The notes: generated from the sequence alone by a model not told the origin. A DNA stretch of 64,000 bases from Azadirachta indica (GCA_022749755.1 CM040446.1:16678080-16742079); one strand, 5' to 3'; positions 35,801-48,850 are shown, numbered from the stretch's first letter. Program-made: numbers and translations.

Positions 35801-38800
35801 TTGTACGAACTACAGACGGTTTCACAGTCTGCATGAACAGTTTCTAGTTTCTCCTGCAGATCCTTGATCACCTTGATGGTGGCATTCACAGAAGCAGCAA
35901 TGCGACTATTAGCATCCAAGCCATCATCATTGTTAGCTGAGATGGAAGAGGTGGATGCTCTTCCAATAAACTCATCAAGTCTTTCCACTGTTTCAAGGAT
36001 CTGAGTAATGGTAGAATTCCATTCTTGTTCAAGCATCAATGTCCTTTCAGATACTTCTTTTTGTAAACTTGCTACTTGACATTCTAGCATCGAAGTTTTC
36101 TCATCTGAACTTTGCTGTGAATCATGCAACTGACTCAGCAATTCACTGACTCTTAATTGGTACTCCCCCACTTTTTCATGAACTTCGCGATACTCTGCTT
36201 TCAGACTAAGTTCTTGCCTTTTTAAGTCTTCAACGAGAATCTGGAGCTCACTATTCCTTGCTTCAACTCCTGATGCATGGTGCTTTACAGCTTCATACAT
36301 TACTCCAAGCTCAATATTTGTAGCTTCCAAATTGTCATTAAGCTCTTTCAAAGCTTCATATTCAACCTTGAACTTCCTGACTGCGCCATTAGAAATTTTT
36401 TTAAGCTCCTCTTTAGCATTCTCAGCATCCAGGTGCAACTGCCGAAGCACTGCCCTCAATTTTCCAGTTTGTTCTTTTATTGGAATAAATGGATCTGCCA
36501 GTGATAGATCTTCACTCACAGCCCTATCCTCTGCCTCGTCTTCATCATGATGCACCTTTGATTCAAATGCCTGAATCAGTTTGGATACACCAGGTGAAGA
36601 CACTTTACTACTAGACCTGTGAAGCGACGGTGACTCAGAGTGCATCCTTTCAATACCACTTTCAAGGTTCTCTAGTATCTTTCCTGCCTCCTCCAACCCT
36701 CCTTTGAAGGCTGCCAACACAAAAGAATCATCAAAGATTTCCTGCAACTCAAGTTCTGGCCCACCAGCGGGCCCATCAGATGATGGTTGCTTCAACATGT
36801 TAGAGGAAATGCCACCATCTTGCACAGTTTCTCCATTTTCCACAGGAAACTTCTCTTGATAGACAAGAAGCTCACTAGAGAGTCTCTTATTCTCACACAA
36901 AAAAAATTCCTTATCCCCCTCAAGCTTCTTCCTCTCTTCTAATGACATAGCAAAGCTCCCTTTTAAGCTGGCATTTTCAACCTGCAGTGCTGCCACCACA
37001 CCCTTATAATCAGCCAATTCCGTAGATATTTTCTCAATCTCAAAGGCAAGTGATTCTTTTTTTTCTTCAAGCTTCTTTCTCTCATCCGTTATCAAGGCAA
37101 GGTTCTCTTTCAATTCAGCAGTTTCATCACGTAGAGCAGCCAACAAACCCTTACAGTCAGTCAATTCCATACACATTTTCTCATTCTCATCGGCAAGAAA
37201 CTCCTTTTCTTCTTCAAGTATCTTTCTCCCCTCTATTACCAAAGTAAGACTACTGTTTAATTGAGCATATTCATCCCGTTGTGCTGCCACCAAACTCCTA
37301 CAGTCAGTCAATTCCATGGACATTTTCTCATTCTCACCAGCAAGAAACCCCTTAGCTTCTTCAAGCTTCTTCCTCTCTTCTGCTGCTGAAGAAAGGCTCC
37401 TGTTTAATTCAACATTTTCATCCCGTAGAGCTGCCACCGAACCCTTACTTTCAGTCAATTCCATGGACATTTTCTCATTCTCAATAGCAAGCGACTGCTT
37501 TTCTTCTTCAAACTTCTTTCTCTCCTCTGCTACTAAAGCATGAATCACACTTAAGTTGGAATTTTCTACCTGCAAAGCTGCTATCAAATTCTTGCATTCA
37601 GATAACTCCAACAACAGCTTGTCATTCTCATGGAGACAAGATGCTTTTTCGTCCATTAGTTTCTTTCTGTCCTCCGTCACTGAAGCAAGAGTCTCACTCA
37701 AACTCCCGTTCTCAAACTGTAGAGAAGCAACCAAACCCTTGCACTCACCTAACTCAATCGACAGGCTTGATAAATCCCCCAGTGACCTTTCCAAACTATT
37801 CTGCAATTCATGTGCCCTGGCAGAAAACTCCTGAGCCTCTGCCTTCATTGAATGAACTTGGTGTTCAAGCTCCTCCCTCCTGCTAGCAACAGCCATGAGT
37901 TCAGACCTGCAATGTGCAAGCTCTTCAACTAGGCAATCTTTCTTCACTTGAACTTCATTAGCCAACTGATGACGATGGCGATCAAATTCAATTTGAAGGC
38001 AAGACATCTCCATAACTTGCAAGTGAAAGATATCTTTCATAAAATAAGTGATATATAACTCTTCTTTAAGGCTCTCAAATGAATCTCGAACACCATAATC
38101 AGATAGGACCAAACTATCAGTCCCCTGATCAGCTTTAGAAACTGATCCTCTTGAATCAAGTAGAGACCTAAACTCATCCTCACTAAGGCCCTTTACAATA
38201 TCCTTGAGCTGCAAAAGGCTGATTGAGCACCCATCTCCAATAGAAGACGCACTTACTTCAAATGAAGGCACCATATCTTTTTCAAGAGATCTCTCCTCAG
38301 CTTTACCACCAGTCATCAAAGAATCCTCCAGAGCACACTGCTGATTATCTGCTTTCGCAACTATCAAATTCACTGTATCCACTTGCACCCCTTCATACAA
38401 GTCATTTCCACCATGAGCAGGGAGCATTTCTGACTTTTCCTCATTAACCAAACCACCCACTACATCTTTCAGTGGATCTATCACTTGACAACTCACAGCA
38501 GAAATACCACCCGTTTCATGTGAGTCAAGGGTAGGACCCGAAAACCCATCTGACATGTTGGCTGCACCGATGGAGGCAAGCACCCCATCTGCATTGCTTG
38601 TTGGCTTTTCATCATGGGTTGTCTCATACACACCAGTCACTCCTGAAGCAGATTCTTCAAGAGTTGCAGCACTTTTACGAAGCTCAGGCACATTAGACTT
38701 CCCATCTCCTTCGAGCTCTGGTTCACTGTTTCTATCATACTGCTTCAAATCCAAACCATCAGCTTCCTGCATCGCCCCTACCCAGCAACAAATGAGAATT

Positions 38801-39902
38801 TGATTATACATCAAATCCACACATCAATTGTCCCAATTTTCCCCAATGAATTTCCCTAATAAACATAAATTACAATAGAAATGGAAAAAAGACTAAAGAG
38901 AAGGAGGGCACAACCTAAATCTGTTACCTGATATCCCCTTGCTTGACTCAAGCTCGTATCAGGAACCACTTCTTGTGAAGCCAAGGACTCCAGCCTCTCC
39001 TTCCCATTTGCATTATCCATTTCAACTGTAACTGTCCCCTCCTCGGTAGTACCAACTACTCTGAACGAGGTTGACAGATCAGCACCTATGGACATATCGG
39101 CATCCTTGGTTTCCCCATCTAAAACTGGGTTACCAATAGTTGCCAAAGGCACTGCTCTGGCTTCTTCAGCATCAATATTCGGAGTACTTTCCCCTTCATT
39201 ATGAACTGAGAAAGCAGCATTACTCGTCCCCAATTGCTGTGGTAGTAACTCACTATCACAAGCCAGAGGTGTTTCAACTATGTCTGACTCTGGTATAATG
39301 GCTTCTGATGACATATCACTGGCTGCAACATCAATCTCAGGAGCTACTGAATTTTCCATTGAATTTGAATCCACAACTCCCAGATTGGATGCACTTTCCC
39401 CTTCGGGATGTAAAGATTCATGCTGCTCAGACTTACTAGACTTCTTTTTCCCTTGGCTGCTACTGCCCTTACCATCCTTCTTCTGACGAAATTGCTGAAG
39501 CTGGTAATACAAACCAAAACATATAATGAAAACCCTTCCCTCTCCGTATCATCCCCAAGACATATAAAATGCATGCAGCTTTAAGTTAAAATATTAGCTT
39601 AAATGAATTCAGTTCTCCACTATCACAAAACAAGGATTTGAAAATCGCAAACCCAATCTGTAATTTACACACGCCCAGTAGACGTATACTAATGTAGAGT
39701 ATAGACAAATTATGCAACTAACATACCAAATTTATCACTTATTTATTATCTAAACATCAGAAATGAATCAGTTTCTCAGCAACCAAACAAAAAGCAAAAG
39801 TCCCGAGCTTAAAAATCATTATAAAAAGACTAAGAAAGCAAAAACAAAAACCTTTTTACGACCAGCTGCGAGCAGATCGGTACGGCTCTTGTTCTTGTCC
39901 AT
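29890..39902 (-). CDS. Giant tail-anchored coiled-coil protein (At4g31570/TNO1-like)
   Basis: Eight exons join in frame to 8481 nt, 2826 aa: 39902-39852, 39500-38928, 38766-32830, 32556-31701, 31602-30908, 30462-30279, 30175-30094 and 29992-29890. The N-terminus is MDKNKSRTDLLAAGRKK, LQQFRQKKD, basic then acidic and disordered (about 1-210). Most of the rest is heptad-rich coiled coil. A 49-residue repeat lies about residues 520-850. Two copies of a family module (KGKGLVVQRDSLKQSL and KGKSLVQQRDSLKQAL) fall near 35.09 and 33.64 kb. The extreme C-terminus holds SCDRALMRQPALRL, then one hydrophobic helix ending ASFVF: a tail anchor. The closest relatives I recall are Arabidopsis At4g31570 (about 2700 aa) and TNO1, a trans-Golgi SYP41-interacting golgin. 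A vesicle-tethering role is inferred. A 5'UTR intron is likely between about 40160 and 39930. Confidence 0.92.
36850..37830 (-). repeat. 147-bp tandem repeat inside the giant exon (49-aa coiled-coil unit)
   Basis: The marker TCAATTCC (reverse of the ELT/ELS codons) recurs at about 36867 (weak), 37014, 37161, 37308, 37455, 37602 and 37749 (weak), each exactly 147 bp apart. At protein level each unit reads like MSMELTDCKG-LVAALRDENAEL, then about 10 residues, EERKKLEEEKEFLA-ENEK. The unit is 49 residues, which is seven heptads. The central three copies are the most alike. The outer copies are diverged but keep spacing, so the expansion is tandem and in frame. Confidence 0.88.
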
Positions 39903-42900
39903 CCGATCCACTCCGTCTTTGTAACCAACTGTAATTAACACAAATCACCTCCACCACCAAATCTCTCTTTCACCATTAGATCCTCCCTCTAACAAATGCC
40001 AAAAAAAAAAAACAATGGAAAATAATTAACTCAGTGAATATAATCAGTTAAAAATTTTCCTCAACATTTTCTAAGCAAACCAAACAGAATACAAGAAACC
40101 TGGGTGAATCTTTCCACGAATTATGAAAACAATAAAAACAGATTGATTCGAGAAACAGTGGCAGCATACCCTAACCTCGATTAGCTTCGATCTATTTCGA
40201 TGTCGTGATGATTAAATCTCCAAAAAGAATACAAAAGAATTTGCACTGTATGTGTGTTAAGTTACTTCGTTCTAACGAAACCGTCGTTTTCGTCAATTGA
40301 TGAAACGTCGGACAAGTGAGCAGAACACCTAATTCTTATTTTATGATTATTATTTTTACTACGATTGTTTTATGCAACAGTTACGCTCGCTCGGCGTTTG
40401 ATAACTTGATCCTGAAATGAAAACTTGAGACGACGTCGTAACCCCATCGGAACATTCAGTCGTAACTCGCTAGGCGGAGCCCGTTGTTTGTAAATAGCAA
40501 CTGACAGTGGGGCCTGGCCTGGATTCTGATCACGTGATTTTGACATTTGCACATGACACAACAAGGATTGGTATCACCACGTCAATGTCTAAATACACCC
40601 ACGTTTAAATTGTAGTTAGTGGAAAAGCTATCATGATTTTAGCAAGGCCCTGCTCCTGACATGTTAGGGTAGACACAGAACTTAGGAACCGGCCTTCAAC
40701 AGTTAAGCAAAACGGTCCAGTTTCAACGAGGCCACTTGGAAACCAGCCCGTCTAGCTAATAATATATGCGTCCCTAAAATTTTAATCTTTCACAAGATAA
40801 GACATATATTGTGTAGTATTTATCCTTGAATCTAAGGGATATTTACGATAGTGAAAAACGCCCACACAAAGATTGGGGAAGTCTTGTTTATTACAGAACT
40901 CAAACACACTCCCTCTAATTCCTCCAATTGGAGAAAATGTATTCCCATCAAAGTTTTTACCAATCACGACAAATAGTTAATGGTGAAAAAAAAATTTAAT
41001 ATTTATTTTCAAATATTTCAAAAAATATATCATTTATATTTACATTTTAGTCGTGTTAATAGTTCAAACTATAAATAAATAAATAAAAGAGGCCTACGAT
41101 TATTAGATTTGATTAATTTAACATAAAAATATTATCCATTGCATTCCTATTTGAATCAACCATTTAATAATTTTATTAAATTTGTGTTTAAAATTATATT
41201 GATATGATTACAAAACCCACAAAATGCTATCTTATTTAAACAAAATTAAATTTATTTTACTTTAAAACTAATTAAAAATATAATTATTACATTTTTATTA
41301 TAAAATGTTAATTTGTGTATCATGGACTTTAGTATATAAATAAACACATCACATTATATTATTGTTTATAAAAAGACATAAAAATGTAAATATGTCCTGT
41401 TTAATAATTAATACCAGGATCAGGCACTGGAAAACGCATCTATGTATTTGACTGATCATCATGTCGAAAGTAAAAGGAAGGCAATTCTGTCACGATGCCT
41501 CGGCTTATTATAAAATTATATGAATATATATATATATATATATATAAAAAATTTATGGCATTGGCGAAGTCCACGGTCAGTTTTTATATTGTTTTTAATA
41601 ATTAAAATAAAAACATAGTTGTCGCCCACCTATGAAAGAACATTTATTTATTGCAGAAACACGTGGAATTTGGAGCCTTTTGTCAATTGATTTCTGAAAG
41701 TCAAATGTCAATCCGCAATAATAAATCTATTTTTTTGGGGAACGAGTTAAATAAGACGAAAACAACTTTGGTTATGTATATATATTTATACATAGTCTAG
41801 TATGGTCACCTAACCTTAAAATAAATAAATAATTTTCACGTGAACTTGCATGATTCATTTAATTAGGACGCTGGGTTAGTTTTGCGTACATTGCGATTTC
41901 ATTTATGACATTTAATTGAAATTGAAAGCATTGCGTTTTGGGAAAGCAACTTTTAGATGGGCTCCTGATGAAGTCCTTTTGGCAATAAAAACAGGTGGAA
42001 GTGTTCTTAAATAATAGAACTAAAAATGTTGTTTAGGTGAGAAAACAGTTGAAATGGTAGATCATTCATTCAGTATACTTTTCATGTTTTTTGAAGTGTA
42101 CGTTTGTGAAACAAAATAATAACTTTAACACGTCTTTTAATTTTTCAATTATTTAATGTAGATTCTAGTCCATCTAATCCTTGATATTATTTTACAACTT
42201 ACATTCAGGCATGTAACAATCGATTAACGCTATTAAAAATTATTTATTATTTTATTGGGACCTATATGTAAAGTATTGTGAAAATCATGCTGTGTAAAAA
42301 TAATAGCGACCTCTATTTTTATTTATTTATTTTATTTATTTATGTCATTTTTAATCGGGTAATTCCGCAAATTCAACTTTTTACCAGTATTAGTTCTCTT
42401 TAAATTATGTTTTATACATATTAACAGCAATCACGAACGTAAACAGTGTACGAAATTTACCTTTCAAAACAAACAGGTATTAAGTTTAATAAGATTTCAT
42501 TAACCTAAACCCAAGAAAATAATATCACAAGGGAATATGAATATGAGGAATCTGGAATTTTGTCTCAAATCAAAGGCAAGACCATGATAAATAATGTATT
42601 TAAGAAATGACCAAATCCTCTAATTAAGCAAGCTGTATCTTATTTAGTGGCTAAACAATACTAATTTGGTTATCATATTTTTAACAGTAAAATACAATCA
42701 ACGAACAAGAAAGGGAGAGAGAAGATGTACCTAATTTTTAATTTTAAAATTATTAGAAGCATATTCTTCTTCTCTTCTCTACTTGCTCTTTTAATATTTT
42801 CCTTAGAGCATCTTACTATATCTAACACAATAAAACGACAGCATTTTGGCAGCCTCCGCCTAGTCAAAAGCCAAAATAATTAAATTCAAAATCAAATCAT

Positions 42901-45900
42901 AAGTTTTGAATTTGATTACCTTTTTTCAGAATAGATCGGGGTTTTTATCATATAGGTCATTGAGTTCTTCTTGTAAACTTTATAGGATACGAAAATAATT
43001 ATTAATTTATGTTAGGCGAGTCCTCCAATCCTAACAAATTTACTAAAGCAGCCATCGTTATTTACTATCGTAACTGCATCATAATTTATACATATTTAAT
43101 ATTTAAATGTTGGGAATTAAAAATAAATCATATTTTGGGCATTAGACATCCACTCAAACACGACAAAACAAGGCATTAATAATGTACATTAGCTGGCACT
43201 TGTGTTTTGTGTCAGAGAATCAATTGTTGACAAACGTAAAAGCATTAACGTTGTTTTGTTAGAGAAAAAAAAAAAAAAAAGGTGTATCTGTGAAACTTTT
43301 ATTTTTTTCCTTTAAAACTTTTTTGACTTTTTAGAAGTTTATGCATATTCATTATTTTAAGAATAATAATAATAATAATAATTCAAAAGTATCTTATTCA
43401 TATTTGCTGCTTCTATCTTTATTTGCGGAGGAATATCATATAAGAATCAAACCATTGAAATATTTTTTTATTCCCTTATCACCAACATGTCAATTATATT
43501 ATCATATCAATTAAGATATATATGCCTAATTTAAAGTCAAAAATTCTGAAAGATATGTAAAAGATATCGTCGCCCAAATTAAAAATTTGAAATTAAATGC
43601 TTTGATTTGATAACAGAATTTTCTTTTATTTTATTTAAAATAACATATATACATTATTAATCATTATTTTTGTGACAAAAAAATTAAAGTTTATGCTGTG
43701 CTGGGTGTCGTAATTAATATCTCTGGTAAATTTGTAAATTTAATTAAAATAAATTAAAAATATCACCAATCTTACTAATTCTCATTATTTATTGACTTTA
43801 AATAATCTTAAAAGAAGAATCAAATCTCCATACGAATATCATGGATTGTCATTTCATACCACTAACCAATTTTCTATTCAAATTGCATCTTGTTTTCGAT
43901 GACATTAGGAGATAAGTCAAACTAGGCATTATCAATTTTTATTCCAAAAAGAAAAAATCACACTAAGCACAAAGTCGTATGGGCGCAATCATAATATTTT
44001 AAAGTAGGTAGGTTTTAAGTTGCCTAATATTTTATCATGTCTTATCATATTTTAAACCTTTTTTTTTTTTGTCAAATAAATCTTAAAAAAATAATAGTAA
44101 ATGATATTGTTCGCCTCTTAAAGAAATGACCACGACTGAATTCATGCCTGTTCCAGCTTCTAGAATTTTATTTTATTAATTAAATTAAATTAATCGTAAT
44201 TAATAGATTGATTAAGCCCTTCGCCGCCGGTGTATTAGGTTTTACACCCGGTCGCGTCAACCTGCATCTTTGATCTAATCCGTTGACATATTATATTGTA
44301 ATTAAGACTCAAAATTTCTACGAAGGTTTATCATTTATTTTAGAAAATAGGAATGTTTACTAAAATCGTCTAGATACACGGTAATATGATTTTAATCAAT
44401 GAATTTTATTAATGTAAAAATTCTAATGATTATAAATGTAAGATTCTAATTAATTAGATCTACTTTTAAATTACTTTAGTTATATCATGACTTAGATTTT
44501 TCATTATCTAACAAATTTTTATTTAGTAGAGTGACTATTGGTTTTGAGCTATGATAAAAAATAAATTTTATTTGACGGAAAGATTTATATTCTATAAACT
44601 ACAAATTTATATACAAGTACTAACAATTTAGAATTTGACAAATTAGTAAATATTATATATAAATTCAAATTTTATAAATTAAGTAATCTCTAAATAATAG
44701 TCTATCTTCTAATTAATAGCCATTCAAAATTTGGGAGTGAATCTTCCCTTCGGGTCTAAGTTATAGCCATGGAAAAACATTGACTAATTGCTAATTATAA
44801 AAGTCAAATTTAAATTTTGGGAAGCCTAATCTAATTCATTAATAGAAAGAATCAAATTTACAGCAAGCGGGCCCCGCCAATTGAATGGTTTAATTGACAT
44901 TTGACAAATCCAATTTTCATTACTCAATTACTCTGTGGCCACGCGTCAAAACCTAAATAGTGGTACGCTTTCGGGAGTCTTCCTATAATTAACAAAAATC
45001 GTAGTCAACGCTGTAAGCTACAGTGTGACCGTTGGATTATTTGGACGAAATCGGACGGTGAATAAGGAGTCACCGGCGAGATCCGGTCACTTTTGAAGCA
45101 AAATTTGGTCAACAGTATCGGATTAAAAAACGTGATGACTACACGTGATCCCCACTTTGAAGTCAGCTTTCTTGAACTGGGTGGTCCTCCTTTGTTTAGA
45201 TGCCATTTTTCTCGGGAAAATTTACTTGATTATTTTGTGATTAATAAAAGTTGGCATTTGTTGAAAATAAAACGACATATATTTTCTTTATTTTCCGACA
45301 CATTTGATAAGATGTTTGTTGACATACGTTTTAATAAAATGCAAGGATAAATCACATTTCAAACATTTATTTTAAATTATCAATCACCAATCACTACCTT
45401 TTAAATAAAAGATAAGAGTTTAATTTTTTTTTATGTATAACCTTGAATTTTTATTTCAAATAATAAAGATAAATTTTACTTAAATTTAATTTAAATAAGT
45501 TTTATTTTTATTAAAAAATAATAACAATAAATTTTACTCAAATTAAATATAAATTTTTGTGAATAATGTCCATCAAAATTTTTATATTGTACAATAATAT
45601 TCATAAAAATTATTTATTTAAATTAAAATTTTTTGAAATATTTAAGTTAATTAAAGTGATAACTATTTTTAAAATAAAAGCGGAAACTTTTTCTATTCTA
45701 TTTTATAATTATTACATTTCTGAAATTATTAAAAATATAATTCAAATTAATTATCTATTTTAATAGATGAAATTCAAATAATGTAAATACATTAATTAAA
45801 CAAATTAAAAATTTTTGTCCGAGGTGCTTCTAGTTATGTCAAACATTTTGAAAATTCAAAACCAAAAAGTAATCCCAAGACTCTGTAACATAATTTTCTC

Positions 45901-46217
45901 CCGGTGGGCCCCACCACCCACTACTTCAAAATTCAAACCAGGCCAGCCTCTGATTTGTTTAATCGTCATAGAAATCTTCAAACCAATCTGAGCCGTTGGA
46001 TTGAGAACCCCACTTTGACTAAAATCCTTGTCCATTCACCCGGTCGTCCGGTCACCCCATTCCCTTATATTCCCCCACCCCTTCCTCTCCATCCCTTACT
46101 CCGCTCTCAGAAAAATAAAAACCTTCGGCCTCACCGTTTCAAAGCGGCGTGTGTTGCATGACATCTTGAGAGCATTCTTCTTCTTCAACACTTTAAGCGA
46201 AAGCCTTTTTCTATATC
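39903..46217. other. Long AT-rich spacer between the coiled-coil gene and WRKY11
   Basis: The two genes are transcribed away from each other, so both promoters are here. The left end (to about 40220) holds the coiled-coil gene's leader and probable 5'UTR intron. The right end (about 44900-46217) is the WRKY11 promoter and leader. Between them are a TA tract (about 41524-41546), poly-A (43264-43280), an ATA/AAT triplet run (about 43360-43381) and a GC-rich hairpin-like island at about 44221-44260. I find no protein-coding gene and no homologue of HCF153. Confidence 0.55.
45003..45147. promoter_or_regulatory. W-box / G-box cluster upstream of WRKY11
   Basis: W-box cores (TTGAC[C/T] on the minus strand) occur at 45003-45008 and 45107-45112, and a palindromic G-box CACGTG at 45142-45147. 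A 7-bp inverted repeat GTGACCG/CGGTCAC (45025-45031 and 45084-45090) lies between them. Another W-box (TTGACT, plus strand) is at 46015-46020. WRKY IId promoters are often self- or cross-regulated through W-boxes. Function here is inferred. Confidence 0.45.
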
Positions 46218-47844
46218 ATGGCGGTGGAGCTGATGGGTTTGCCTAGAAAGACGGATGATCAAATGGCTATACAAGAAGCTGCGGCGCAGGGGATAAAAAG
46301 CATGGAACATCTGATCCGTTTGATGTCTCATCATCAGTCGTCAAATCACGTCGACTGCACGGACCTCACCGATCTTACGGTATCTAAGTTTAAGAAAGTT
46401 ATTTCGCTTCTCAACCGAACCGGACACGCCCGATTCCGACGCGGTCCGGTTCACTCTTCGCCTTCCTCCTCTTCCTCTTCAGCTGCGGCCCCGCTCTCTA
46501 CTCAGCAAACTCAAAAAATACAAAATCTAAATCTGACTCCAACTCCGACAACACCGCCGGCGTCCGTCGTTCCGGCTTCAGTAGCGAGTTACGTACAGTC
46601 ACAGCCGCAGAGTTTGACTCTTGACTTTACAAAGCCTAGTATATTTACCACAAATGTTAAGGGCACTGAGCTTGAGTTCTCAAAAGACAGTTTCTGTATG
46701 TCGTCGAACTCGTCTTTCATGTCCTCTGCCATCACCGGAGACGGCAGCGTTTCGAACGGGAAACAAGGAGGCTCGTCGATCTTCTTAGCGCCATCCGCTC
46801 CGACTGTTTCCGCTGGAAAACCACCGCTCTCGTCACAGCCGTACAAAAAGAGGTGCCACGACCATCACGAACTCTCCGATGATCTCTCTGGAAAGTTCTC
46901 TGGCTCCGCCTCCGGCGGCAGCAGGTGCCACTGTTCTAAGAGAAGGTACGCACTGTTTTTCGCATTACGTCATGTACTTTTTGACTGAGAAGCTTCACGC
47001 GGCGGACGTTCATAATTTGACTGCAACTTAAAAACTGATTACTTTATTTACCGAGTTAAGTCAGTCGGTTGTGTATAATCCTTTCCACTCGTTTTTTTCT
47101 TACTGATTCCCGGTCGACTTTGGCGTGGGGACTGAGTTGACTTGGATCATACTGAGTGAATCGGTGGTGTTTTAAGGTCTTTGTGTTAGGTAGAACAGGT
47201 TTTAACTATTAATGAGCGGGGCAGGCGTGAATATGACACTGAAGACCAGACTTTAAAAAAGTTTTTGAACGTGCTGAAGTTTTGTCATTTTCTGCTGCGT
47301 GGTAGACTCGGTTTTGTTGATTTTGACTTCTGACAGCAAGCGCATAACTCTCAGGGCACATAGTAGCATATTAATTAATTAATTAATTAATAGTAATAAA
47401 ATAATTGACGGCCATTTTATTTTCGCAGGAAAAATCGGGTGAAGAAAACTATTAGAGTGCCGGCTATTAGTTCGAAAGTTGCTGATATTCCGCCGGATGA
47501 GTATTCTTGGAGAAAGTACGGTCAAAAACCAATCAAAGGTTCCCCATACCCACGGTACCTACGCTTACACCCTCGCATCCAACCATTGATTTTTAAATCT
47601 ACGGCTCACGATGAGCTGTTACTTACTGTGATTTTCCCGAATTTTTTTGTTTAGCGGTTATTACAAGTGCAGTACAGTGAGAGGGTGCCCAGCGCGGAAA
47701 CACGTGGAGAGAGCACCCGATGATCCAACGATGCTGATCGTGACGTACGAAGGGGAGCACCGTCACACTGCACAACCCGCGATGCAGGAGAACGTGGTCC
47801 CCGCAGGTGTAGGATTGGTTTTTGAGTCAACGTTAGCAAATTGA
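46218..47844 (+). CDS. WRKY11: WRKY transcription factor, group IId (WRKY11/17 type)
   Basis: Nuclear DNA-binding regulator of defence and jasmonate signalling. Three exons: 46218-46945, 47429-47554 and 47655-47844 (TGA), 347 aa. The start [22 protein letters not shown] matches the subgroup. A calmodulin-binding C-motif ([20 protein letters not shown]) lies near residues 56-75. A Ser-rich part and [18 protein letters not shown] follow. The plant zinc cluster with a basic [10 protein letters not shown] region is at about 209-243. WRKYGQK is at 270-276, with zinc ligands C290-x5-C296-x23-H320-x-H322. The intron inside the PR|GYYKC codons is the R-type intron typical of groups I, IIc, IId, IIe and III. 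Length and motifs are complete. WRKY11 and WRKY17 are Arabidopsis duplicates; this gene is co-orthologous to both by synteny. Confidence 0.96.
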
Positions 47845-48310
47845 TAAAACAAAAAAGAAAAAAAATTTGTAGAATGAGGGGTATTATTGTAAAGTTGGTG
47901 GATTGAGTTCAGAGTCTGAGCTGTTCGAGCGGTGTTTAACAGTAAAAGTTAAAAAATTGAATTAATTAATTAACTTTGATTTGGTAGTTAATGAATAATT
48001 AACGTTGATGATGATGATGATGAGAGATTCTTTAACTGCACCACTTACTGAAAAAGTCAACTGGTTTCTTAGTTAACAACAAATTTTGATTTGTTATTAG
48101 TTATTGATACACTAACACAAGACGGACGATACATGAGATTTAGATATGTTGTAATCAATCTCGTGTCGAATATTTTCAAAATCATAAAAATGTAATGTAA
48201 CTTGTAATTCTGGAAAAATTTTAATGATGCAGAAGTAAAAAGTGCTTTGAATTTATTTGTTTATTCACGACATTCTTAGACCCGATGGAATGTTGAAAAA
48301 TATCTCAATG
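47845..48310. other. WRKY11 3' flank
   Basis: Holds the WRKY11 3'UTR, a GAT triplet run (about 48006-48024) and nothing else. It ends at the tail of the LINE. Confidence 0.6.
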
Positions 48311-48318
48311 ATTTTATT

Positions 48319-48850
48319 TTATTTTATTTTATCGAAGAAAAACAAATGAATTAAACAAAAACTAAGACAAAATACAAGGAAAAGAAGTTGGAAGTTCCTC
48401 CAATCAGAGCATGGTTGTATCAAAAAACCAAAAGCACACTTAGCCAGACTCTGAACTACTACTACATTGCAAGAACGAGCTATAAGCCTAACAACAAAGT
48501 TTTCGTTTTTGAGAAGGGCATCTTGAATGTCAGAAATAATCCGGCAAATCTCACTGCTACTGTGAAGCTTCCTGCTCACCAGGTTTACAACATTTAGAGA
48601 GTCTGACTCAATGATAAGGGGACTTAGCCCTGCGTCTGTTGCAACCTTAATTCCAAACATTAAAGCCTCACCTTCAGCTAACTCCACATCATCACCATTG
48701 CAATAAGTTGTTTTGACTGTTGCAGCCATGAGTTTCCCAGCTGAGTTTTTGATAACGGCACCAAAACTTACCTTAGTTTCTGGTTCTTTCACTGCTGCAT
48801 CCAGGTTTTAATTTGAGCCAACCAACTGGAGGAGGGGACCAAGAATAGAG
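48319..48850 (-). pseudogene. LINE RNase H domain
   Basis: LDAAVKEPETKVSFGAVIKN, then EGEALMFGIKVATDAGLS and IIESDSLNVV give the D, E, D ordering of plant LINE RNase H. A frameshift lies between WLKLK and NLDAAV near 48808. Confidence 0.8.

Noticed and set aside
32942..38803. Many plus-strand frames opposite the giant coiled-coil exon
   Set aside because: They are antisense shadows of the heptad codons, rich in Ser/Phe/Leu as expected for the reverse of Glu/Lys/Leu-rich coding.
45093..45350. 85-codon plus-strand frame upstream of WRKY11
   Set aside because: It lies in the promoter, shows no domain and overlaps the W-box/G-box cluster.
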